Part shown: positions 6,052-12,317 of the stretch, in pieces | How the letters are laid out: each line of letters starts with the position of its first letter | How positions within the stretch are numbered: position 1 is the first letter of the stretch | Virus record (IMG/VR): IMGVR_UViG_3300032048_000021 | Span: 1-22,001 of that record | Direction: 5' to 3' (one strand) | DNA from: a virus | Length of the DNA stretch: 22,001 nucleotides | Notes under the pieces: generated by a model | What the model was told of the DNA's origin: nothing | The model's input: the letters and a program-made list of their open reading frames with translations, nothing else | Database searches by the model: none | Made by a program: the position numbers and the translations under genes

Positions 6052-7536
6052 GTGACAGATATTGTTGTACATCAAAAGGATGATGTATATCTGAACATTG
6101 AATGCGAGGCTGGCCTTGCACACGATTTGTCGGATTTTTTCACCTTTAGAGTTCCCGGCTATAAGTTTATGCCAGCATATCGCTCACGAGCGTGGGATGG
6201 CAAGATACGCCTATTTAATGCCTTCGGTGGTGAACTGTATGTTGGGTTATTGCCGTATGTTGTCGAATTCGCTGAACGTAGAGATTTAACGATACAAGTT
6301 CCACCTTTGGTCGCTCAAACGACTATTGAGGAAACTGTCGAATTTTTTAGTGGTCTTGACCCTCACGTGGCAGGCGAGAAGATTGTACCATACGATTTTC
6401 AGGTGTCCTCTGTACATCACGGAATCAACCATAAGCGGGCTTTGATGATATCGCCCACTTCTTCTGGTAAGTCTCTGATGATATACGCACTGGTCAATTG
6501 GTATCTGTATCATATTGGTGAACTGCGAAAAATATTGATTGTGGTGCCGACCACGTCACTAGTAGAGCAATTGTACAAGGATTTTGAGGACTATACGACT
6601 GGTTCGGAGTGTGAATATACCGCCGATATGGCGCATAGAATATACTCCGGGAAAGAAAAAATTACTGACAAGCGTGTGGTTATTACCACGTGGCAGTCTA
6701 TATACAAACTAAAGAAAGATTGGTTCAAACAATTTGGTGCTGTAATCGGAGACGAAGCACATAATTTTAAGGCCAAATCGCTTACTTCCATTCTGACAAA
6801 AATGACAGAGTGTGAATATAAGTTCGGATTTACTGGTACCCTGGACGGTACCCAAACACACAAGTTAGTTCTTGAGGGTCTATTTGGTCCCATACACAAA
6901 GTTACGACAAGCAAAGAACTGATGGACAAGGAAACGATTGCTAAGTTACATATCGAAGCGGTCACCTTGGGATATACAGATGAAGAAAAGAAAGAAGTGA
7001 AGCAGATGATTTATGCGGATGAAGTAAACTTCCTTATAAATCATCCGAAACGGAATAAGTTTATTTGTGATTTGGCATTGTCCAGAGAAACGAATACGCT
7101 TGTACTTTACCAATACGTAGAAAAACACGGTAAGAAATTGTTCGAGGCTATAAAGACCAAGGACCCTAAACGACCAGTATTTTTTGTGTCTGGTGAAATT
7201 AAAACAGAAATACGGGAGGAGATACGTGCAATTACAGAAAAGTCTACAAACGCTATTATCGTGGCTAGTTACGGCACTTTTTCTACTGGTATTAATATCA
7301 GGAACCTTCATAATATTATCTTTGGTCATCCTGCTAAGTCTAGGATTAGGAATCTTCAGTCTATCGGCCGTGTCCTTAGAAAAGATGAAGGAAAGATTAG
7401 AGCAACGCTATTTGACATAAGTGATGATTTGAGTTGGAAGAAACACAAGAATTTTTCGCTACGCCATTTCTTTGAACGAGTCAAAATATACAATAGCGAG
7501 AAATTCGATTATAAATTAAGGAGCATAAAATTATGA
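6052..7536 (+). CDS. uvsW: UvsW RNA-DNA / Holliday-junction helicase
   Basis: UvsW is an SF2 helicase that remodels R-loops, stalled forks and branched recombination intermediates in T4. The 494-residue protein starts with the UvsW N-terminal domain (PGYKFMPAYR.R.WDGKIRLF, about 35-55). Helicase motifs follow: PTSSGKS (Walker A, 135-141), DEAH (234-237), GFTGTLDGT (about 259-267), ASYGTFSTGIN and QSIGRVLRK (motif VI). GTG at 6052 is chosen because the next in-frame Met lies inside the conserved N-terminal domain. AAGGAG at about 6034-6039 lies 12 nt upstream within uvsY. Its stop overlaps the next ATG (ATGA). Confidence 0.95.
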   Translation: MTDIVVHQKDDVYLNIECEAGLAHDLSDFFTFRVPGYKFMPAYRSRAWDGKIRLFNAFGGELYVGLLPYVVEFAERRDLTIQVPPLVAQTTIEETVEFFSGLDPHVAGEKIVPYDFQVSSVHHGINHKRALMISPTSSGKSLMIYALVNWYLYHIGELRKILIVVPTTSLVEQLYKDFEDYTTGSECEYTADMAHRIYSGKEKITDKRVVITTWQSIYKLKKDWFKQFGAVIGDEAHNFKAKSLTSILTKMTECEYKFGFTGTLDGTQTHKLVLEGLFGPIHKVTTSKELMDKETIAKLHIEAVTLGYTDEEKKEVKQMIYADEVNFLINHPKRNKFICDLALSRETNTLVLYQYVEKHGKKLFEAIKTKDPKRPVFFVSGEIKTEIREEIRAITEKSTNAIIVASYGTFSTGINIRNLHNIIFGHPAKSRIRNLQSIGRVLRKDEGKIRATLFDISDDLSWKKHKNFSLRHFFERVKIYNSEKFDYKLRSIKL

Positions 7537-7877
7537 GTGAAGCAAACGGAAAAGATTTTAAGTCATATAAGGGAGTTGTCCATCTCAAACACACTGGTAC
7601 AGAATTGATTACCGATGTCGTATCGCTATCGGAGGAGGGGAATTTCGTGACGGTGAAGAATCCCTGCTATCTTCAGTCTATGGCCACGGAGGAGGGGAAG
7701 AGCCAAATGGCCCTGGTCCCGTTTCTGATGACCACAAAGGAGGATTCCGTACATTTACCCCTAGGAGACATACTTTTCATCTCGGAATGTCGCCAGGACG
7801 TTGCGGAACAGCATACGCAAATGTTCTCATCCGTTATCCTGCCGAAAACTGGTAGCAAAAGCAAAATAATTATGTAA
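7533..7877 (+). CDS. Small Sm-like (LSm-fold) candidate protein (114 aa)
   Basis: It is translationally coupled to uvsW through an ATGA overlap. The segment HLKHTGTELITDVVSLSEEG followed by FVTVKNPCYLQ (about 17-47) looks like the strand pattern of Sm/LSm folds: a ligand-binding loop, 'E-x-I-x-D-V', then 'V-x-V-K-N-P'. The protein then has ALVPFLM and ends with a Gln/Phe-rich helix (AEQHTQMFSSVI). From memory, similar small proteins occur in marine T4-like phages. The fold assignment is tentative and no catalytic residues are seen. It lies directly upstream of the structured RNA region. Confidence 0.5.
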   Translation: MSEANGKDFKSYKGVVHLKHTGTELITDVVSLSEEGNFVTVKNPCYLQSMATEEGKSQMALVPFLMTTKEDSVHLPLGDILFISECRQDVAEQHTQMFSSVILPKTGSKSKIIM

Positions 7878-7894
7878 AAAGATGGTTTTTGGGG

Positions 7895-7924
7895 TTGACA
7901 GCGTATATATAAAAATGCTATAAT
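7895..7924 (+). promoter_or_regulatory. Sigma-70-type promoter driving the non-coding RNA region
   Basis: TTGACA (7895-7900) and TATAAT (7919-7924) are 18 bp apart, with transcription expected near 7931. No open reading frame of note follows for about 640 bp. The 19 bases ending in the -35 box differ at one position from the same stretch at the CobS promoter (15732-15750). Confidence 0.85.
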
Positions 7925-8231
7925 GTCTATTAACATTTGTACATATGGCCACCGTGAGCCAATCACGGATTCCACCTGAAACGAGAAACTCAGGAAGTAG
8001 CCTTTGGTGAAGTGAGCAGACTATAATATTCGACACACTGAATTGAGGTCTGTGTATTGATGTCCCGTACAAGGACTAGATATGCGAAAGTAATCCGGTC
8101 AGGACACACCATATATTGGTCCAGTCCACTAGAGAAGAGTGAATCGACACTCTGTGGCCACCAGGAATAAGTCTTTTTGACTTCGGTAACCTGGCTCTAT
8201 AGTATAGTTGTATCTCCTCTCCTCAACCTAC

Positions 8232-8369
8232 TTGAACTTGACTATTTCTAGTGTATCTAAATACTTAATATACCTAAATGATGGAAACTGCGAAAGGACG
8301 AAGTCCTTGAGCAATTCTGTGACGAGCGAAGCGAGGAACAGAATGAACCAAATGAAGTTGAACTTGACT
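8232..8369 (+). repeat. 12-bp direct repeat inside the structured RNA region
   Basis: TTGAACTTGACT occurs at 8232-8243 and 8358-8369. The copies flank the segment holding the 8289-8313 and 8314-8344 hairpins. They cannot pair with each other. They may reflect duplication or two equivalent binding or pairing sites. Confidence 0.75.
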
Positions 8370-8423
8370 GATATCCTTTAAGCGTTTGACACCGCTGGAT
8401 AACCACACCTTGATGTTTTCCGA

Positions 8424-8442
8424 CTACATTTGGCCAGTGTAG
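8424..8442 (+). other. Hairpin with 9-nt palindromic loop (kissing-loop candidate)
   Basis: CTACA (8424-8428) pairs with TGTAG (8438-8442) and displays a nine-base loop whose central six bases, TGGCCA (8431-8436), are self-complementary. Two bases flank the palindrome on the 5' side and one on the 3' side, the same arrangement as the HIV-1 dimerisation-initiation loop. A second hairpin, 8442-8454, follows directly and shares one G. Confidence 0.6.
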
Positions 8443-8513
8443 GTGACTCTCACCCTACGGGTTCGAGGGCTCACTCCGTTCGCCTATTCCATTAAAATAA
8501 ATACATAAAAGAC

Positions 8514-8542
8514 TTGACTTTGCTGGTCTTTCCGTGTATAAT
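8514..8542 (+). promoter_or_regulatory. Sigma-70-type promoter for gp55-gp47
   Basis: TTGACT (8514-8519) and TATAAT (8537-8542) are 17 bp apart. The predicted start near 8549 gives a leader of about 27 nt before gp55. Confidence 0.85.
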
Positions 8543-8575
8543 AGTACGTAATATTAACTCGAAATGGAATAGATT

Positions 8576-9226
8576 ATGGCCACAACTAAGAGAAACATCA
8601 AACGGCGTTCAACCGAGATTCACGAACCAGTTGATAAAGACAACACGAACCACTATATCAACAACAAAGAATTCCTGAGAGCATTGGTTGAATATCAGGA
8701 AGACATTGTAAACTGCGAAAAAGCAGGAAAACCCAAACCCTACGTCACTGAATACATTGCTATGTGTTTCCTACAGATAGCACAGAGATTATCCTACCGA
8801 CCCAATTTCATTAACTATACATATAAAGATGATATGATATCAGACGGTCTGGAGAATTGTCTTGCGTATATGCACAATTTCAATCCCGAAAAGAGTACGA
8901 ATCCTTTTGCATATTTTACACAGATAATATACTACGCATTCCTAAGGCGGATTCAAAAGGAAAAGAAACAACAGTACGTCAAGTATAAATATTTTGACCA
9001 GAAGGCTGGATTTGAGCAACTGGATGCACTACAAGAACACGATAAAGAGTCCTTCGATTTCATCAATGAGCGAGGCTCTGTCGATTTTCATACCCATATA
9101 AAGGAGTTCATTGACGATATGGAAAGAAAAGAGAAGGAAAAGAAGTCCAAGCGAGAACTGAAGAAAGCAGAGAAAGAAGCCAAACAGACGGAAACCAAGA
9201 ATAATCTTGAGTTCTTTTACCAATGA
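8576..9226 (+). CDS. 55: Late-transcription sigma factor gp55
   Basis: gp55 replaces the host sigma factor and directs RNA polymerase to TATAAATA late promoters, activated by the DNA-loaded clamp gp45. The 216-residue protein matches T4 gp55 (185 aa) in YINNKEFLRAL, IAMCFLQIAQRLS, the DDMISDGLENC..YMHNF core (region-2-like) and NPFAYFTQIIYYAFLRRIQKEKK. A Lys/Glu-rich linker (about 178-205) follows, then NNLEFFYQ, equivalent to the T4 clamp-binding tail SLDFLYE. The extra length is in the basic N-terminus and linker. Start-site support is weak (GGAA at about 8565). The stop overlaps the gp47 start. Confidence 0.94.
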   Translation: MATTKRNIKRRSTEIHEPVDKDNTNHYINNKEFLRALVEYQEDIVNCEKAGKPKPYVTEYIAMCFLQIAQRLSYRPNFINYTYKDDMISDGLENCLAYMHNFNPEKSTNPFAYFTQIIYYAFLRRIQKEKKQQYVKYKYFDQKAGFEQLDALQEHDKESFDFINERGSVDFHTHIKEFIDDMERKEKEKKSKRELKKAEKEAKQTETKNNLEFFYQ

Positions 9227-10275
9227 AAGTAGCCATTATAACAGACACGCACTTCGGTGCAAGGTCCGACAGTCTAGCATTCGCCAATTATTTCTACAAT
9301 TTCTGGACGAATACATTCTTTCCTTATGTGAAAGAACACAATATCAAGACAATCATTCATATGGGTGACTTGATGGATAGGCGGAAGTATGTCAACTACG
9401 ATACTCTTGACCGAATGAGGAAAGAGTTTATCGGTCCAATCATAGAACAAGGTATCACTATGCACACCATTGTGGGCAACCACGATACCTATTTTAAGAA
9501 TACATCTGCCCTTAATTCAGTCGAGCAACTATTCGACATCGCAGGAATACCGAACAACGATACGTTCCATACACCAGTTGTGGGTCATAGTAATCCAACA
9601 ACTGTTAAACTACCAGATGGATATAAGTGTGACTTGATTCCTTGGATTAATGACGACAACGAAGAAGAAGTTCACCGATTCATCAACAAAACTAAGAGTC
9701 AAGTTTGTTTCGGACACTTTGATTTGGAAGGATTTGAGATGATGAAAGGAGTTAAATCGGCGTACCATTCACGGTCACCGAGATTTCTCGATAAGTATGA
9801 TACAGTATATACTGGTCATTTTCATACCCGCAACGACAACGGACATATCTATTATCTTGGAAACACATATGAGATAACGTGGAACGACTATAACGACCAA
9901 CGAGGGTTTCACATTTTTGACACAGAATCTTTACAGTGCGATTTCGTGCCTAACCCATATAAGATGCACAACAAGATAATCTATAATGACACCCCGATTG
10001 ATGCTTCCGAATATGAGAACCAGATTGTCAAGGTCATCGTAGACAAAAAGGAAGACATCGAACTATTTACCGATACCATTGAGGCATTGGAAAAATCGTG
10101 TGAGTTGATTAATATCATCGAGGACCACGGACTATTATCCTCTAGTCAAATTGAGTTTGAAACAGAAGATACCATCACCACGTTGGAAAAGTACGTGGAT
10201 GAATTGAGTATAGATAATAGTAAGCAAGTGAAAAAGATACTCCACGAAGTGTACGTGGAAGCATTATCAATATAG
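9223..10275 (+). CDS. 47: gp47 recombination endonuclease subunit (Mre11/SbcD-like)
   Basis: gp47 is the nuclease subunit of the gp46/gp47 complex, which resects double-strand ends for recombination-dependent replication and host DNA breakdown. Metallophosphoesterase motifs are clear: DTHFG (8-12), GDLMDRR (48-54), GNHD (85-88), the later GHFD (about 164-167) and GHFHTR. At 350 residues it is about the T4 length (339 aa). It overlaps gp55 by ATGA and is separated from gp46 by one small gene with its own ribosome-binding site. Confidence 0.95.
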   Translation: MKVAIITDTHFGARSDSLAFANYFYNFWTNTFFPYVKEHNIKTIIHMGDLMDRRKYVNYDTLDRMRKEFIGPIIEQGITMHTIVGNHDTYFKNTSALNSVEQLFDIAGIPNNDTFHTPVVGHSNPTTVKLPDGYKCDLIPWINDDNEEEVHRFINKTKSQVCFGHFDLEGFEMMKGVKSAYHSRSPRFLDKYDTVYTGHFHTRNDNGHIYYLGNTYEITWNDYNDQRGFHIFDTESLQCDFVPNPYKMHNKIIYNDTPIDASEYENQIVKVIVDKKEDIELFTDTIEALEKSCELINIIEDHGLLSSSQIEFETEDTITTLEKYVDELSIDNSKQVKKILHEVYVEALSI

Positions 10276-10284
10276 GAGATAATT

Positions 10285-10443
10285 ATGACGAAAGCAAAAC
10301 CAACAGACGGGCCTACTATCACGGCCGAGGATAAGGCAATATTAAAAATGCCCATCGATAAAAACACATTAGCAGGAACCGCAAAGGCCATACTAGAAAA
10401 AACATTAAAGAATCCGAGGGTTGACAAGCAAGACAAATCCTGA
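10285..10443 (+). CDS. Small hypothetical protein between gp47 and gp46 (52 aa)
   Basis: ATG at 10285 follows AGGAG (10274-10278) with ideal spacing, which makes this short frame a likely gene. The product is Lys-rich and soluble: MTKAKPTDGPTITAEDKAIL, then a helical stretch ending KQDKS. I do not recognise it. T4 also has a small gene (47.1) here, but similarity is not evident. It contains copy 1 of the CTACTATCACGGCC repeat, reading TITA. Its last codons carry the -35 box of the gp46 promoter. Confidence 0.7.
   Translation: MTKAKPTDGPTITAEDKAILKMPIDKNTLAGTAKAILEKTLKNPRVDKQDKS
10313..10332 (+). repeat. CTACTATCACGGCC repeat, copy 1
   Basis: This 14-mer recurs at 15555 and 17470, always read as TITA. 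Copy 1 shares two additional 5' bases (GC) with copy 2. It shares the following GAGGAT with copy 3, where a 3-bp GCC is inserted between the two parts. Confidence 0.8.
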
Positions 10444-10449
10444 TATAAT
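10421..10449 (+). promoter_or_regulatory. Sigma-70-type promoter for gp46
   Basis: Perfect TTGACA (10421-10426) and TATAAT (10444-10449) boxes with a 17-bp spacer. The -35 box lies in the 3' end of the 52-residue gene. Transcription would start near 10456 and give gp46 a transcript separate from gp47. Confidence 0.87.
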
Positions 10450-10484
10450 AGAGTCTTATGTTTTATTTCCTAGTGAGGTCTTAA

Positions 10485-12155
10485 TTGATTAAGTTTAAAG
10501 CCGTACGTTACAAAAATTTTCTGTCTACTGGTAATAAAGTAACAGAAATCATTATAGACGATACTCGCACTACCCTAATGATTGGGACCAACGGTGCAGG
10601 TAAGTCTACATTTCTGGATGCCATATCTTTTGGCCTCTTTGGCAAACCTTTTCGCAAAGTCAAACTTGGGCAACTCGTCAATTCTATCAATATGAAGAAT
10701 TGTGAAGTTGACCTTGAGTTTGATGTCGGTGGAAAAGAATATGTAATTAAGCGTGGACTCAAGCCCGCAAAGTTTGAGATATATGTCAATGGTTCAATGA
10801 ATGACCAAATGGCAAATGCGAGAGACAGCCAAGATTATTTGGAACGATATGTTCTACGTATGAATGAGCGGTCTTTCCGTCAGATTGTCGTCCTTGGTTC
10901 AGGTTCATTTGTACCGTTTATGAGGCTCGGAGCGGGCGACCGCAGGTCCATTATCGAAGAACTTCTTGATATTCAAATCTTCTCGGTTATGAATGACCTT
11001 GTCAAGACTCGAATAAGCGACAATAAGGATAATTTGGTTGAGTGCGAACACCAAATAGAATTATTAGACCAGAGTATAAAACTCCAAGAGGAGCACCTCA
11101 AATCTATTCAAGATAACAATGAGGATGCCGTTCGAGAAAAGCAAAAGGAGTTAGACCAGTGTGAATCCCAAATTACACAACTGAATGCCGAGATAGCAGG
11201 TTACCGAGAAAAGATACAAGACTATAAGAGTAAGCAATCAAAATACCAGAAACTGTCAGATTTCAAATCCAAGATATCGTCAAAGAAAAATCACATATGT
11301 GGACAGATAAAATTGGTTACTGAAAATTCAGAATGCCCAGAATGTACTCAAGAAATATCTGAAGAGCATAAAGAAAAAGTGTCCAAGAAGTTGGGTTTGA
11401 AGAATGACGAATTAGATTCCGCTATTACGGACATCGATGGACAAATGTTAGAGGTTGCCAAGCGAATAAATGAAGTAGAAGATATTCTCACCAAGATTTC
11501 AGAGAAGAGCAATAGCATATCTGGAATTGAGGAATATTCAGGCAGAATTAAAAAACGCCTAACAGAGAGCATCGACCAACTTGATGATATCGGACCCAAC
11601 ATTTTAGCAAAAGCAAAGGAAGACCTAGACGATTGTCGGAATACCAAATATGATATTCAAGACAAGAAGCACCATCTGAATACTGTACAGGAACTTCTGA
11701 AGGATTCTGGTATCAAGACGGTTATTATCCGAAACTATCTTCCTCTGATAAACCAACTAATCAACAAGTATCTATCCGCTCTTAACTTCTACATTAACTT
11801 TGAATTGGACGAGGCATTCAACGAGACAATCAAGAGCCGAGGCCGAGATGCTTTTCAGTACGGGTCATTTTCTGAAGGCGAGAAACTCCGTATAGATTTG
11901 GCTCTGCTATTCACGTGGCGTGAAGTAGCGAAATTGAAATCCAGCGTAGCAACGAACCTCTTGGTTCTTGACGAAATTTTCGATAGCAGTCTAGATTCCA
12001 CTGGAGTCGAGGACTTCTTGGGAATTCTGAATTCTCTAGGAGACGATACACACGCATTTGTGATTTCCCATAAGGGAGACCAGATTCTAGACAAGTTTGG
12101 CCGTGTGATTTCAGTCGAAAAAGAGCAAAATTTCTCGAAAATAGTGACAAATTAG
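10485..12155 (+). CDS. 46: gp46 recombination endonuclease subunit (Rad50/SbcC-like ATPase)
   Basis: gp46 is the ATPase and DNA-tethering partner of gp47. Visible elements are the Walker A GTNGAGKS (34-41), a long coiled coil (about 180-400), a zinc hook CPEC at 284-287 at its apex, the ABC signature FSEGEK (about 462-467) and Walker B LLVLDEIFD with Asp496/Glu497. The length, 556 residues, is close to T4 (560). Translation starts at TTG 10485. An in-frame TAA lies immediately upstream, GAGG is at 10475-10478, and the protein matches T4 from the first residues, so the rare TTG start is well supported. Confidence 0.96.
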   Translation: MIKFKAVRYKNFLSTGNKVTEIIIDDTRTTLMIGTNGAGKSTFLDAISFGLFGKPFRKVKLGQLVNSINMKNCEVDLEFDVGGKEYVIKRGLKPAKFEIYVNGSMNDQMANARDSQDYLERYVLRMNERSFRQIVVLGSGSFVPFMRLGAGDRRSIIEELLDIQIFSVMNDLVKTRISDNKDNLVECEHQIELLDQSIKLQEEHLKSIQDNNEDAVREKQKELDQCESQITQLNAEIAGYREKIQDYKSKQSKYQKLSDFKSKISSKKNHICGQIKLVTENSECPECTQEISEEHKEKVSKKLGLKNDELDSAITDIDGQMLEVAKRINEVEDILTKISEKSNSISGIEEYSGRIKKRLTESIDQLDDIGPNILAKAKEDLDDCRNTKYDIQDKKHHLNTVQELLKDSGIKTVIIRNYLPLINQLINKYLSALNFYINFELDEAFNETIKSRGRDAFQYGSFSEGEKLRIDLALLFTWREVAKLKSSVATNLLVLDEIFDSSLDSTGVEDFLGILNSLGDDTHAFVISHKGDQILDKFGRVISVEKEQNFSKIVTN

Positions 12156-12185
12156 TCACAGGAGACAATAAAAATGAAATAAATT

Positions 12186-12240
12186 CCATATTTTTTCTTT
12201 TATTCAGTAAAATCAATGACTTACGAGCCATAAAATATGG
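12186..12240 (+). repeat. 9-bp perfect inverted repeat in the gp46-VWA intergenic gap
   Basis: CCATATTTT (12186-12194) pairs with AAAATATGG (12232-12240). The 37-bp interior contains a TTTTA/TAAAA stem. A smaller hairpin (GTGAC/GTCAC, 12144-12159) spans the gp46 stop. The larger repeat ends 9 bp before the next -35 box. It may be a weak terminator or a binding site. Confidence 0.55.
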
Positions 12241-12245
12241 CGAAA

Positions 12246-12278
12246 TTGGTTGACAACCAAGTGGCCTTAGCGTATAAT
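12246..12278 (+). promoter_or_regulatory. Sigma-70-type promoter with palindrome over the -35 box, driving the VWA protease-like gene
   Basis: TTGACA (12250-12255) and TATAAT (12273-12278) are 17 bp apart, with a predicted start near 12285. The -35 box sits inside a perfect palindrome, TTGGTTGACAACCAA (12246-12260), which could be an operator. AGAGGG (about 12310-12315) precedes the gene. Confidence 0.85.
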
Positions 12279-12317
12279 ATATATTGTAAGTTGAGATAAA
12301 AACTAAAAAGAGGGAAA

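Larger units (their letters stand above)
7931..8490 (+). ncRNA. Large structured non-coding RNA candidate (about 550 nt)
   Basis: The 698-bp gap between 7877 and 8576 holds no credible gene on either strand but begins with a strong promoter. Perfect hairpins occur along its length: 7952-7968 (6 bp), 7975-7994 (5), 8017-8052 (5), 8102-8127 (4 plus inner pairs), 8136-8153 (6), 8161-8194 (5, with inner 5-bp hairpin 8169-8183), 8294-8308 (6, GAA loop, within an outer TGC/GCA), 8314-8344 (7), 8424-8442 (5) and 8442-8454 (5). The self-complementary TGGCCA appears three times. There is no obvious T-tract terminator, so the 3' end is a guess. Size and setting recall phage 'ornate' RNAs such as GOLLD and ROOL, but I cannot align it to either. 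Confidence 0.72.

Noticed and set aside
8440-8490. tRNA-like T-arm (GGTTCGAG) near the end of the RNA region
   Set aside because: The flanking bases do not form a T stem. No acceptor or anticodon stem can be drawn and no CCA end is present.
7931-8490. Group I intron or tmRNA in the geneless region
   Set aside because: The AGACTA-like core fragment near 8018 lacks its paired partner and the flanking genes are intact, not split. No tRNA-like ends or tag frame were found for tmRNA.
8984-8991. TATAAATA inside gp55 as a late promoter
   Set aside because: It is formed by Lys/Tyr codons (K-Y-K-Y) within the gene. One or two chance octamers are expected in 22 kb of this AT content, and no gene start is nearby.
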